Part shown: positions 11,613 through 23,835 of the stretch, piece by piece
Numbering within the stretch: the stretch's first letter is position 1
Layout of the letters: each line of letters starts with the position of its first letter
DNA from: Bettongia penicillata ogilbyi
Taxonomy: Eukaryota > Chordata > Mammalia > Diprotodontia > Potoroidae
NCBI GenBank assembly: GCA_023548195.1
Contig: JAJHZJ010000756.1
Location: forward strand, 1,302,001-1,366,000
Length of the DNA: 64,000 nucleotides
Direction of reading: 5' to 3'
Program-made: the position numbers and the translations under genes
Notes under the pieces: generated by a model
Database searches by the model: none
Told to the model about the DNA's origin: nothing
The model's input: only the letters and a program-made list of their open reading frames with translations

Positions 11613-13285
11613 TCAGGGGGCACAACACAGGAAAAGGAGTAGTCCTAATTTCTCTTACTTTTCAGTTATGCCAAAGGGTGCACCCAGAGAGCAGTTCCCC
11701 TAGAGCTATGGAGAATTGACCCAAGAGGAGCAAACCTCCCCTCTTCACAACCTGTCACAAGCTCCCAGCTGGGCCAGAAGGGGGCCCTTCTGTTCATGCA
11801 ATGACTGGCTCCTTGAGCTAGCCCTGTGCATGTTGACTGCCTTCCTGCCACAATGGTTGGTAACTTCAGTCAACTTTCAAAGTAGCTTGGAAAGTTTCCT
11901 TTTTAATGTTCCCTATACTTTGAGTTAATGACACAAGATGGAACACACAGACAAGATTCAGAGGAGATGAAGGGGAGCCACGTGGAAGCTCATGTCTCCA
12001 TTACCCCCACCATGTACACCACTGAACTTCACCCCAAGGAGGTGGGTGGGGGCAGGAGGTGGGCCACCACAACTCTGTACAAAACGAGTCAAGAGCCCAG
12101 CATGGCTAGGACCTGGTAGTGACAACTCAGCATTACAATGGGCAAACTGCGGATCCTCACTGGTGAATGGAGACTAGCACCTCCAAGGGGAGTTGCTATT
12201 TCTCCTTCCCTGGAAACTGGCTTCTCAGCCTTTTCTTTTCCATCTATCCATCCTTATGTCCATTCACCCATCCATCATTCCCCCAAGTTGTCACTACCAT
12301 TGCTTGGCACTTTCTTGCCTATGGCTCATGTATTTTGGCTCCTTGGGGAAAGAAAATCTTTGAATTGGTCATATGCTAGAGCATGGCACCACCCTGATGG
12401 CAGGGTTGTTTTCACTCTGGATTCTCTAGTATGTACTCAAAAAATACTTATTGATGGATTCCTTGATTTACTTAACCAATTATTGACTATTGGGACCAGT
12501 GTAGCCCCATTGAAAAAAACTAAGTTAGTCTACCAAACGGAACAAATAGCAGAGAAAGATGGATGTATATTTTAATCTGTAAAGTTCTCCCTGTATGAGG
12601 GAAAGACAGGTAAGGAGAGCTAAAAGGGAAGCATCCTGAGTACTTGCTAGTTAGAAGAGAACTTGGGCCCTTAGAAGAAGAAAACTCTGAAATTCAGTTG
12701 TCGAGCCCAAAGGAGCAGAGTTGACTGTGGTGATTAGGTTTGGAAAAGGGGAAGATAGAGAAAGGAAAGAGGGAAGGGGAAAATCATTTGATGGGTAAAG
12801 GAGTAGAGACTGCTGATTGCTGTGAAAGGCAAGGTACCAATATCTCAGAGAGATAGGAACGGAGCTAGCAAGAAGACTAGAGAAGATGTAGTGAGAGGAT
12901 ATGATCACAGGTGTTAACTTTCTGAAGGGTTACCCCACTGGAGAAGGGATTAGATTTGTGTTCTTTGATCCCAGAAGGCAGAGCTAAAAATAATGGTAGA
13001 TTTCAGTTTCAAGCAAATAATTTTTCTTAACAATTAGAAATATCCCAAATATCTCAGGAGGTAGTGTGTTCCTCTCATTGGAGGTCAGTCATTCAGTTAA
13101 GCTCTTGCTATGATCAAGGCAATGAGACAAGTTCTAGAGGTATAAAGAAAGGTGAAAACATGATCACTTGTCAGGAGTGTTGTAGAATCTTGGATTGCTT
13201 CTTCTGGTTGGGGCAGGGATACGGGGTCTTAAGGTATCTTCTATGATCCTGTGAGACGGGTTCCTCTGGATTACAGGAAGCGAGT
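11613..13285. other. Unassigned non-coding stretch
   Basis: No gene supported. Several short open frames exist (for example 12138-12575) but none has splice sites, domain motifs or compositional support. Confidence 0.45.
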
Positions 13286-13313
13286 TATATATATATATCT
13301 ATATATATATCTA

Positions 13314-13349
<36 letters not shown>
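13286..13349. repeat. (TA)n microsatellite
   Basis: About 64 bases of near-pure TA with a few TC interruptions. It is self-complementary and lies about 310 bases before the first recognisable exon of the broken GH18 gene. Confidence 0.9.
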
Positions 13350-13355
<6 letters not shown>

Positions 13356-13660
13356 ATTTATTATTTTAATTATTTCATTTAATCACTAATTTATCGTGCC
13401 CAACTGGTGTGCACAGGGTCAAAGATTCCTAATTGTTTCAGAGGACTGCATTAAGTTTATCTCCTACTCATCTTGCATCTCTCTTCTCCAAGGAGACTGG
13501 GCCAGAAACCCAGTGGTAGTGGTGACCTGTATAGTAGGGGATGAGGCCCCTGTTCCCCTCTGCCTTCTTCTCTTTACTGTCCATTTGGATTTTAGGCCTA
13601 TTGCCTTCAATCCAGCAAAATGTATAGCATTCTCTGAAAAGATTCTCTTTCTTTCTTCAG

Positions 13661-13690
13661 GTCTGGCTCTCCTGCTGCAGCTGCAGTTGG
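13661..13690 (+). pseudogene. Pseudogene exon 2 (signal-peptide core)
   Basis: 30 bases, the same length as exon 2 of the intact gene, between CAG and GTAAGT. Reads GLALLLQLQLG. Confidence 0.75.
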
Positions 13691-13788
13691 GTAAGTGTGT
13701 TTGCTCCCAGGCTGGGAAGGCAGATGAATCTGAGGAGGGAGGTCATCAGTTCGTGTTATTCCCATCATCCTTCTTCTGTGACTCTAAG

Positions 13789-13984
13789 CAGTCAACATTG
13801 TCTGCTACTTCACCAAATGGGGCCAGTACCTCTCCGGAATCTCCTGCTATAGGCCTGAAAATGTGGACCCTTGTCTTTGCACCCACATCATCTATACCTT
13901 TGCCGGCATGGCCAACAATAAGATCAAGACCACTGAGTGGAACGATGAGACTCTTCATGCTAGCATCAACAAGTTCAAGACCTC
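13789..13984 (+). pseudogene. Pseudogene exon 3 (GH18 beta-1 region)
   Basis: Reads VNIVCYFTKWGQYLSG, then [19 protein letters not shown] and a TTEWNDETL segment, ending in phase at GTAAGT. It has an extra cysteine (SGISCY) not usual for the family and is three codons shorter than the intact gene's exon. The frame is open. Confidence 0.85.
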
Positions 13985-14084
13985 GTAAGTCCTAGGTTGA
14001 GTTCTCTGCCCCTGGCAGGAAGTCTTAACTAAGGAAACAGCAGAGTCCCAAGAGAGCTAGATGTTAGATTCTATCTCCAACCAC

Positions 14085-14290
14085 ACTAGGATTCTATCTC
14101 ACATAGACTTCCACAGGGCACAGTGAGTAGAGTTAGCTTTGGAGTCAAGAAGACCTGAATTCGAATTCGGCCACAGATACTTACTACCTAGGAGAACCAG
14201 GGCATATCACTTAACTTTTCTATCTGACTCAGTTTTCTCATGTGTAAAATGATTTGGACAAACCATTCCAGTAGTTTTGCCAACAAAATC
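14085..14290 (+). mobile_element. Marsupial tRNA-derived SINE in intron 3
   Basis: Carries 'gagtcaagaagacctgaattc', 'catatcacttaac', 'tgtaaaatga' and 'ccagtagttttgccaa'. Followed by an L2-like tail at about 14300-14490 ('cagcacctagcactatgcctgg'). Confidence 0.65.
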
Positions 14291-14809
14291 TTGGAAGAAA
14301 ATCTTATATTTAACTACTTTGTATTTATTCCCTTTGTATTTATTCTTTATCTACTTCTATATACACTTCTTGTCTTCCTTGTTAGAATAAAAACTCCTTC
14401 AGGTAGGGATTGTTTTCCTTTTCATACTGCTATCCCCAGCACCTAGCACTATGCCTGGCAAATGACTTAATAAAAGACTCATTGATTGGTGGAATGAAGA
14501 GCCTTTAGAAGAAGACAGTGAAACAATCTCAGAGTCTCGGTAGCTTTCTCAAGGTCACACAGCTAGGAAATACCTGAGTCAAGACCCCAACCCAGTTCTT
14601 TCGACTCCTGAACCATTGTTTATTCTACTCCATCAGGCTCCTAGATAGAAAAGGAGTTGGTGATTTCCAATGACTGGGTGAAAGGGGTGACTCTAGGCAC
14701 CATGAGGTTGTTAGCCTGAATATATGGAGGGATTGCAATTTGACTCATGGGATGGTTGGTTTTCTTTGCCAGTGGCATTTCTATAAACCAGGTAACTTTC
14801 TATCAACAG

Positions 14810-14866
14810 CAACACTGAACTGAAAACCCTGCTGTCTGTCGGAGGCTCGAGTTCTGGAACTCAGGG
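14810..14866 (+). pseudogene. Pseudogene exon 4, donor lost
   Basis: Reads NTELKTLLSVGGSSSGTQ. The expected donor position carries GC. A downstream GT at 14872-14873 is the nearest alternative and would change the reading phase. Confidence 0.75.
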
Positions 14867-15258
14867 GCAAAGTATAAGAATTCTGGTAGCAGTAGCTGAA
14901 TCAGCAGTAGCTGAATCACCTTCCCCCACCACTATTCCCTATCCCTTCCCTACCCAAAACTAGAGAAAGTATCTCTGAGTCTTTCCAGAGCAAGTATCTT
15001 CATGGTGCTGCTCCCTGAAGTTATTAGATATTTCCTCATCAGCACCTCATTAGGAATCTGGAGCAAGGCTAGACAATGTCCTTAGAACAGGCTGTGCAAG
15101 TTCCCAGGATCCTTGAACATTAGACTGAGACTCTAGGGGGATCTGGCCCTTTAAAAGTAAATGAAGAGCAGTTCACAAAGTAATGGGTTCCCTTTCAGCT
15201 CCCAAGGGAGCTTAAGCCTGTCATCAGTTTAGTTTGGTTTTTGTTTTGCTGCTTCCAC

Positions 15259-15415
15259 ATTCTCTGACATGGTTGCTACTGCTGCAAATCACCAGACCTT
15301 CATCCAGTCAGCCATCCAGTTTCTGAGAAAGTACAACTTTGATGTGCTGGACATTGACTGGGAGTACCCTGGGAATCCAGCAGACACTCGGCACCTCTTT
15401 ACTGTCCTATTGAAG
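15259..15415 (+). pseudogene. Pseudogene exon 5 (catalytic exon), acceptor lost
   Basis: Reads [20 protein letters not shown] onward to DIDWEYPG and FTVLLK, then a GTAAGG donor. Catalytic D, D and E positions are intact. The two bases before the expected exon start are AC, so normal splicing is not expected. Confidence 0.85.
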
Positions 15416-16840
15416 GTAAGGTGTCTATCCCTAGTGTCCAAGGGAAATGAGGATGGCTGGTCACCTTGGAGGGGATGGGGATTGATGCTTTTTTTGAGGC
15501 CAGAGGAGCCCATGGAGGGTGGAGGGCAGGGATCCATATCTGAAAGAATAATTCTCAGAAGAGATATTAGCACTGAGAAGAAGCAACTGTATGAAGGGAG
15601 TGATGGTGATAAACCAAATGAGAAAAGGAAAGGGATGAAAGAGGAGGAGAAATGAAAGAGGGATCACATAAGAGCACAAGACTTAGACCTGGGAAATGAA
15701 GAAATCATCTGATTCTGATCTCCTCATTTTAAAGATGAGGAAACTAATATCTAGAGAGAATATGTGATTCTCCTAGGATCTCTCATTTAGTAAGCAGCAC
15801 TACTTGGGTACAAATGAGTGTCCTTCAACACCAGGACCAGGGGTCTTCCCACTATCCCACACTAATAGAAACAAATTCTGACATTCCAAAACCTTATCTA
15901 TCACAAAGCTCCATTGACACATTCCCACACAACCACATGCCTATATTTGCATACCTGCCATCAATTTAGAGTTCTTAACTCCTTTCTAAGTTAGGAGTTA
16001 GTGAGCACATTTCAGGACCTTGCCCTGAGGCCATTACAAAGATATGGAGCTGGTGGACAATGAGCAACAGCTGTAGATGTCATTTCAATAACAGACTTCC
16101 AAAAGACCCATCCCTGCACCCAAGTTATATAATATCCAAAGGGGATTTTCACAAAGTCTTTATAAGGCAGGTTGTATCAGTGTCTTCTCTTCTCAACTGG
16201 GTGTTCTCCTTTGCTTTACGTGGAGCCTTTATCTCCTAGAGGCTCTTTTGCTCTGGTCAGGTATCAATTCTTGACCTATCAGAATGGTATCCAAAAACCT
16301 AGATGCATATGGCCTTTATGGAATGTCCTCATGGGTTGAGCTCCCCAGGCACAATTCTGCTTTCTATTAGCCACTCATACCTCTCCAGAACTTTCCAGAT
16401 CTATTTTCATGCTCTCCCAACCATTCATCTATATGTATTCTGAGCCCACCCTTGACTGATCAAATAGCAGATGATCAAGTTTTAACTAAGTCAAGTTGTC
16501 AAAGACTATGCTCGTAGAGAACAAACTCTGGCAGGTCCCACCGAGTCAGAGGGACTTTGGATACCCCGTCCTTGTCTTTGTGGAGTTTAAAATCACTCAC
16601 AGAGGCAAAATATTAATGCTTCAAAGGATCTCGAAGATCATGTAGTGTACAGCAGGTTGTGACACGTCTAATGTCACAGCATTACGAAAACTTTAAGTCA
16701 GATTTCCTAACTCAAAGTCTGTAGGTCATTGTACTCTCTTCTCTATTCCTCTCCCTCCTTCAATTTCAGAATCATGATAACAATCAAATAATACAAAAGT
16801 GTGTGTAATTATAGGGAAAATGGAATGGCTCTGTGTTCTG

Positions 16841-16841
<1 letters not shown>

Positions 16842-16872
<31 letters not shown>
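16842..16872. repeat. (CA)n microsatellite
   Basis: Pure CA run about 40 bases before pseudogene exon 6, in its pyrimidine-tract region. Confidence 0.9.
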
Positions 16873-16873
<1 letters not shown>

Positions 16874-16911
16874 AACTTTACAACATCAAGCCTGTGCCCT
16901 CTGTATCTCAG

Positions 16912-17036
16912 GAAATGTAAGAGACTTTTGAGCAAGAGACTACTCAGAGCAACAAGCCTCAACTCCTCATTTCTGCTGCTGTATCTGATGGCAAAGGCAC
17001 CATTAAGACAACCTACCAGATCCCTGAGATGTCCAA
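16912..17036 (+). pseudogene. Pseudogene exon 6 with nonsense codon
   Basis: Starts GAA ATG TAA after a CAG acceptor. The remaining codons still read as GH18 (ETFEQET, LLISAAVSDGKGTI, YQIPEMS) and end in phase at GTAAGT. Its length, 125 bases, equals exon 6 of the intact gene. Confidence 0.85.
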
Positions 17037-19398
17037 GTAAGTGTTTCCCAAGCCCACTGGATTCCTTATATCAGGGTTCAACTGAGTCACAGAGGTAGTA
17101 GAGCTGCTCATATAGGCCCACCAATGAGAATGTAAGTCAGTGTCTTGGGAGACTCCAGCCTGGATAGAACTTTCTTGGGGGAAGCAAGTTTGAGAGTTAA
17201 GACTTTGATCTTATCGCTAGAGATATTTGCAAAATTGGAACAAAACAGACTGTTCCATATCATCCACTATTCCAAATTTCCTCTATGTCTTGAGCATAGA
17301 AATTATTTACTTTCATGCTTGGGAAAAAAGCCAATATACAAACACATGAAACAAATTAGGGAAAAATTACAAAGCAACCCAGTAGGTAAGGATCAAGCAT
17401 GATCAACAAGGCCTCAGAAGTGGGACTCAAGTTCAGCTCTTTAATATTATATGTATAGGAAGGAGGTGTGTTTGTGTGTGTGGGGGGGTATTTTAACATT
17501 AGAGGTACGTCCATATTTTATGAATATGAAAACATCTACCATGTACAAAATAATCAATTAGTGGGTGATTTCTCACTTCATAGAATTTTTTATCACGAGA
17601 GGTCCTTTAACAGACACTCTCCCAGTGCTTTGAGAATGATTCGATTTTTTAAAACTTGAATTCTCGGTCTGGTGCTTACCACTTGTGCATTTGTTAATTA
17701 TGATTGGTGCTATGCACCAAGCACTGAGAGAAAAATGAAAATAATCCTTTCCCACCAAGAGTTTATGTTCTGCTGGAGGGGAAACAGTTTTGCACAGAGA
17801 AGTGAATACAAAATATGTACAAAATACAAATCCATGCCCCAGACTCTGGGTTCATATGGACTGGTTCTAATTCTGGAACTGACCCAGAAGGGTCATTTTC
17901 CCTTTGGCTCAATTTCTTGGAGCTTAGAATTTACCCTGGGAAAATGTACAAACATATTACATGTCTAAGTTTCCACAGACTTGGGTTTAAAAAAGTCTTC
18001 AGTTCTTACAGAAATACACAACATGACAAATGCAAATCAGTAGAAGGCAGACTTTCTTTCATCCTACAGAAAATACAGAAGGTGCAAAGAATTTATAGGA
18101 GCCTGTCATCATTGTTGTTGTTGTCCTCCTCCTCATCATCATCATCCTCAGGAGCAGCAGCAAAACAAATGAAGCACCCACATTGGTTCCCCTCTGAAGG
18201 AACTGGTCTTGGATTTTACACTAAAACTCATTCCAATTTGTCTTTTGAATGCATCACAGAATGCATCTGTGATCTGTGCTGTAACAGAAATCAGACCATT
18301 TGTGCATTACAATTTGTGACCTCAGCTGAATTATTAACCTCTGAGTTTTAATTTCTTTATCTGCAAAATGAGAGAGTTAGCTATAAGAAATTATTGTTGA
18401 GTCCAGGAAAGAAATGAACAGTGGCCATGTGAGTGGACAAGTTGCAGAATGATTGAAAAAGTAGCCCTTGTAAGACTTGGCAAATGATTGGATATTGAGA
18501 ATGAGGAAGAGAAAAAAGTCAAAGGTGAGTCTTTGCTTGCAAATATGGGGGATTGAGAGAATGATAGCACCCTTAACAGAACTAAGGAAGTCTAGAAGAA
18601 TGATGAGTTTGGAGGTAAGGTACTAAGTTCCATTTAGAACGTAGTGACTCTGAAATGCCAATGGACCTCCTAGTGGAGTTTTCTATCAGGTAGCTGGTGA
18701 CATGGGACTGTAACATCAGAATAAAGATTAAAAAAATCTGTGCCAAAATCTGAGAATCATCTGCTTAGAGGCAATAATCTAACCCATAGGAAACTGACAA
18801 AATCGTAACAAAAAGAGAAAGAAGGAAAAATAAAAAGAGAAAGAAGTCCCAGGACAGAGTCTTATTGACTATTTGATGCAATACAAATGACAGAAGCAGA
18901 TAAAATGCTGGGAATTTCCCCAAATAGCCATCTCAAGGAACTTTAATAGCCTTGAGGTCTTTACCACCATGTTGCACCATACTTCCTTTGGCCCCTCTTT
19001 TATACCTTAAGCCACTATCCCATAATAGCTGCTTTAATTGCTATTTCCTTTCTACCTATTTAGTCATCCCATAATTTCTTTGGGAGAAGATTGCCTGAGA
19101 ATCAATCAGAATGAGCCTGGGCACCATGTTGACCACAGAGATCTATATGAATGGCACATTCTGTTTGTGGTTGAGAGATTCCCCAGTCAGATTCTGTGGT
19201 TATCCTGAGGTTTGGATACTCTACTTCTCATAGTCCTGATTGATAGCAGATAACCCAACAAGACCAGAAGTATCCTGGCAGTTTAGCTCCTAAAAGCAAT
19301 TCTTTCCAGGTAATGTTTTATCAAGACATGTAATGCAGCCACTTTTATTAACACTTACACACCATCACCACCACTTTCTAGCTCTGTCATTTGGTGGG

Positions 19399-19442
<44 letters not shown>

Positions 19443-20930
19443 ACACCATGCACACACACACATACACACACAGACACACACACCCCCCTTTTAAATCATA
19501 CCTCTTTTCGCATTTTAAAATGAGGAATGAGGAGGAATATGTACGCTATATCCTAACGGAGAGGCTAATTCCTTGCTGAAATTTAGCATTAGTAGTGACA
19601 GAACATTAAACTTAAGAGCTAAATGGTAGGAACTCAAATCAACACTGCTTTTTTCTGGCTATGTGGTCTTCAACAAGTCATTAAACTCTGAGTCTCAGTT
19701 TTCACATATCCAAAATGTAGTTAAGGGTATGTGCCTTGCTTGGAAAATTGATGATGCTTGCCTTACGAGAATACTTGCCTTACATTCCACAACATGACAT
19801 GATGCCCAAATGAGAAAATACTATGAAATACCTCTATAAGACATAAAGGACTACCAGAATATCAGATTCTGCTTGATCCCACAAACAACAAGTGCTTCAT
19901 ATGTACAAGAAACAATGGAATAAAAAAACAAAATAAAACAGTACCTGTCACACACGTGATATACATGTACATGTATGCATACACACCTGTACCTGTATAT
20001 ATGTTGTTTCCTTTATACCATAAACACATAATGATATGTGTGTGCTACACATAGGTATTTATGCACACATATATAAATCCAGTCTCAGACATGAGCTGCA
20101 TGATCCTGGCCAAGTCACTTAACGGTGTTTGTTCATTTACAAGAGAGCCTGGTGTTTGGTCAAGTAATATTAATTCAGTTCTTCCTCCTTCCCATCTCAT
20201 GATTATTTATGATGGAAAGAAATTATTATTAATAATCAATGATTTAGGAAGCTATGGAGTTTCCCTTTTCTATTGTCTTCATTTCAAAGTTGAATCTCTT
20301 GAAAGACATTGCTGATAATGAGATAAGAGAGGAGATAGATCTCTATGTTGGCCAAACTCCACCGAACCTTACCAAAAATTTAATCCCATTGTGCTCTCCT
20401 CAGATTTGACTGGGGATAAATTCTTTCATGGAGGGAGGGTGTGGAGAGAGAGGTCTGGGAGTAGAGATAGTCTGTTTGTCCAAGAGTGTCCAATAATGTC
20501 ATTTCCTCAGATACTCATTGGAGTGTGCCTACTTCTCATTGTAATATTCATTCTTTCATTAATTGTTAACCCAATGGAGTTGATTGCCACCCTCAAATAC
20601 ATCTATTCTTCCATGGGCATATAAACTGTGAGCCCAATACCATGAGGGGTCTTTGGCAAATGAGAGTGTTACTAACTTCTTTTATTAAAATCCTAGCCAT
20701 ATTTTTTGGTGATTTTTTTTAAAATTTTACAGTAAAATACTAAAAAAGAAAAACAGCATTATCATGTGCACAGCAAATCATAAAAGAGGATTCAATAAAA
20801 AACAAGAAGTTTCCATTTCAAGAAAACCCTGTACAATAAATACTACACTTTGTTTTCAAAGCTGCCCAGCTTTTCTTTGCTTCCTTGTTGGTTTCTGTTT
20901 GTTCTCTGCTATGCACTTAAAAATATATAT
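17037..20930. other. Non-coding stretch after the GH18 pseudogene
   Basis: I searched by eye for GH18 exons 7-11 (HGSW, GFPTYG, AMVW and chitin-binding motifs) on both strands and saw none. It contains old repeat fragments, including one near 18480-18900 that resembles 36110-36680, and a 'ttgttgttgtcctcctcctc' run near 18110. Confidence 0.5.
19399..19484. repeat. (TG)n followed by (CA)n
   Basis: A TG run (19399-19440) is followed within about 10 bases by a CA-rich run (19451-19484). The two arms are complementary and could fold back on themselves. Confidence 0.85.
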
Positions 20931-21075
20931 ATTTTTTTAGTTGTCACCATTCACTTCCATAAGACTTTGAGTTCCAAATATTCTCCCCATCTCTCTCCTC
21001 CCCCATCCCAAGACAGTGTGTAATTTGATACAGCCTCTATATATACATTCATATTGAACCTATTTTCACATTAGT
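20931..21075 (-). mobile_element. L1 3'-end fragment
   Basis: Reverse-strand L1 3' end: poly(T)-side start, 'actttgagttccaaat', C-rich 'ctctcctcccccatccc', and 'cacattagtcatgttgt'. Confidence 0.6.
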
Positions 21076-21077
21076 CA

Positions 21078-21265
21078 TGTTGTTGTGTTTATCCTTTGTT
21101 CTCAAAGAGGACCATGACATCAAGATGATGACATGATTTGCAGTTGACTTTGATTTGAGTGAGGGAGGGCTGTGCAAGGTCAGCAACCTCAGTTTCTTCT
21201 CCTGTGTCGTCTGGGTCCAGTGGTCTATTTATCAGGAGGACTAGAGATGCCTCAGGTTGCATTGG
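21078..21265 (-). mobile_element. SINE with RTE-like LINE tail (partial)
   Basis: Matches the family at 35328-35620: 'ttgttctcaaagaggaccat', 'gagtgagggagggctgtgca', 'cctcagtttcttctcc'. The end near 21095 resembles, in reverse, the 3' end of the LINE fragment at 47.33-47.79 kb. Confidence 0.6.
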
Positions 21266-22639
21266 GAGACCCTGGCCTTTTCAGGCTAAGTCTTATCATA
21301 TTCTCACTTTGAGTGAGATACATCCATTCAGTGAATAGGCTTCTTTATGGAAACAAATCAAAAACCCCAGTTAAACACAAAAAGAGAAATTGTGAAGTCC
21401 AGAAGGATTAGAACCAATGGGGGAAACCATGAGAAGGAAGAAACAAGCAAAAAAAAGAGAAAACAAATGACATACTTCAATCTACATTCAGACTCAATAG
21501 TTCTTTTTCTGGATATGAACAGCATTTCCCATCATGAGTCTTCTGGAGTTGTCTTGGATCTCTGCATTAATGCTAGCCTTATTAATAAAATAATTACCCA
21601 GAAATTATCTCTCAATTTTTTTAAACATCACATGCTCTTAAATCTTTAGTCCCTTAGATTATTTCTTGTCCCTAAATGACACCCTCTTTGTCCCTTCCCT
21701 TTTCCCTAAATCCAATTTCTTTTTTTAAAAATAATAGTCTGTAAACATGAGAGAATTTATTTTATTTCTTGGTCTTTAATTAGTACTTGTGCTTTTGTTT
21801 ACTTTCTTGTGTTTCTCTTGTTTGGAAAGTTTGTAAGTAGTGTTGGGCTCACCTGTGTGGATTCTTCTTCAAGGGGTGCCTCAAATTACTTTTTTCTATT
21901 TTTTATTGATGATTAACCATAGCTTTTGAAGGTATTATTTGGAGTTGTACCCTGAGTTCATTTCCTTTGTGTAATATCCTATTCCATTATTTTCTAACTT
22001 CTCATACCTATGGAGTAATCCTGAGTTTCTGAAATCAATGTTTTTTTCAAAGCTGAAGGTCATTTTGATTGCTTGCAATTGCTTGTTACTTAATTTTTTA
22101 CTCACGTCCCTTTTTGTATTTTTAAGTTTCACTGTTAGTTTATCTGCTTACAGCCAACTCAGTCTTTTTCTCCCTTAGATTTAAGACCTTTCACCTTCCT
22201 CAACAAAGGTCAAATTACTTCCCCAAGGTCAAATAGATAATAAATGTCTGAGGCAAGATTTTAACTCAGGTCTTCCTGACTCCAAGTTTAACACTCCATA
22301 CACTGCAAGACCTAGCTTAGTCATATGAGTTGTAATGGAAGGGGTAGGGTATGATCTTGTGAGCCAAGACTGAGGAAAGGAAATGGAAATCTGGAAAGTC
22401 TCTAAATACCTAATCAAGAGGCATAAAGAACATTAAGAGAAAAACTGGGAGGGAGTAAGTGAGGTTTCATCAATGCTATTGAGAATTCTTGCCTTATTTG
22501 TTGGAGTCAACACTGTGTGCTTTTAGCATTGAAATGAAATGTCTTTATTTCTAGCTGTTCTGGCAGGGTTTAGGACTGACTGTTGACCCATACCTCTGAT
22601 ACAAACATGAAATATGTGCTCATTGGAGAAGAAACTTCC

Positions 22640-22830
22640 ATCTGACTAAACTTCTTACATAATGACTCTCTATGTCTATGAAGCAAAGTTCAAACTACTT
22701 CGTTTGACATTTAAGGCCCTCCACAACCTGGTGCCATGCTACCTTTACAACTTTGTCTCCTTCACCTCTCCTCCATATGCTTTGCATTTTAACCCAACTA
22801 GACTACTCGATTCAATTCAACATACATTGA
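22640..22830 (+). mobile_element. L2 LINE fragment
   Basis: Contains 'ggccctccacaacctggtgc', a hallmark of the L2 3' coding region. Highly diverged. Confidence 0.55.
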
Positions 22831-23129
22831 CCAAGACCCTACTATGTACAAAGGAAGATAGGAGAGTCATTTAACTGCCACATACTATTTAATTGGCTTC
22901 TCCAGCAGCACTCAGTCTTCATGGCCCTAGTAAACTCATCCTTGGGAAGTCTCATCATCTTGGAAGATTCAGTGAGCCCACTTACTCTCCCTTCATCACT
23001 ATCCTCTGCCCTTTTGATTGGAGGAGCCATAAACTCCTCTATTTAAAGAGAGGGAACAGAAACAACATGCCTGATGTCTCCTCATTTCCTGCAGTTTCTT
23101 AGGCCTGTCCTTCATATCCCCTCCCCTTG

Positions 23130-23278
23130 CCCCATCCCTTTCCCCTCCTACTTTGCAGCTTTCTTTTGTGTATTATTTCCTGCCATTAGGTTGTGAACTC
23201 CTTGACTTTCTTTTTCCATATTAGTATTCCCAGAATTTAGCACAACAACTTGCATATAGTACATACTCAATAAATATT
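23130..23278 (+). mobile_element. L2-type 3' tail
   Basis: Has the typical run 'ttaggttgtgaactccttga' ... 'agcacaac' ... 'tactcaataaatat', the L2 3' UTR pattern. Confidence 0.5.
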
Positions 23279-23525
23279 GGCAGCCAGGTGGTGTAATGGA
23301 TAGACTACTGAGCCTGGAATCAAGAAAACCCGAGTTCAAATCCCTCCTCAGACACTTACTAAATGTGTGAGCCTGGGCAAATCACTTAACCCTGCTTGCT
23401 TTAATTTCCTCATCTGTCAAATGAGCTTGACAAGGAAATGGCAAACCGCTCTAGGATCTTTGTCAAGAAAACCCAAAAATGGAGTCATGGAGAGTCATCC
23501 ATGACTGAAATGACTGAACAACAGC
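23279..23525 (+). mobile_element. Marsupial tRNA-derived SINE, full length
   Basis: Begins 'ggcagccaggtggtgtaatg' (tRNA-like A box), continues with 'cgagttcaaatccctcctca', 'cctcatctgtcaaatgagc', 'ggaaatggcaaaccgctcta' and ends at 'gactgaacaacagc'. Confidence 0.85.
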
Positions 23526-23631
23526 AAAATGAATGTGCATTGACTATTGAGGAGACAATGACAAGCTGTCTTCGCTTTCTTGAATTTCACATAGATGTCT
23601 TGCACACTCTTATTGTGTATTGTGCAGTTAT

Positions 23632-23835
23632 TGTCACTTGTCCTCTGTTTTAGAGGAGGACCAATGACATCAAGGGGTGATGTCTTCACTCATGAGTGAA
23701 TTGGATTGCAGTGAGGCAGCGTTACACAAAGTCCTCAGGCTCACTCTGAATCATTGTAGTCCAGTGGGAAGACAAAAGTCAGGAAAACTGGCTCTGGCTC
23801 AGGATGCAGATTGGCGTCCTCAACGTCTGTGCTGC
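23632..23835 (-). mobile_element. SINE with RTE-like LINE tail (partial)
   Basis: Same family as 21078-21265 and 35328-35620: 'gaggaggaccaatgacatca', 'gtgaggcagcgttacaca'. Confidence 0.55.

Larger units (their letters stand above)
13661..17036 (+). pseudogene. GH18 chitinase/chitinase-like pseudogene, exons 2-6
   Basis: Five exons follow the GH18 layout: exon 2 13661-13690 (signal-peptide core), exon 3 13789-13984, exon 4 14810-14866, exon 5 15259-15415, exon 6 16912-17036. The catalytic DxxDxDxE motif survives in exon 5 as [12 protein letters not shown]. The gene is nevertheless broken. Exon 6 has an in-frame TAA as its third codon (16918-16920). Intron 4 has GC instead of GT at its donor (14867-14868) and AC instead of AG at its acceptor (15257-15258). 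The GGWNFGT segment of exon 4 reads GGSSSGT. No exons 7-11 are visible before 28.2 kb, and no first exon was found. The loop after the catalytic motif is shorter than in CHIA, closer to CHI3L1/CHI3L2, so this may be an old chitinase-like copy. Confidence 0.85.

Noticed and set aside
12138..12575. Open frame of about 145 codons
   Set aside because: No family resemblance, splice sites or promoter; the composition matches surrounding non-coding DNA.
13396..13995. Open frame of about 199 codons on the + strand
   Set aside because: It runs through intron 2 and pseudogene exon 3 in the wrong frame; the GH18 motifs appear only in the other frame.
14867..15258. Pseudogene intron 4 as a minor (U12, AT-AC) intron
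   Set aside because: The donor reads GC, not AT, with no U12 consensus, and the family has a normal GT-AG intron here. Decay is simpler.
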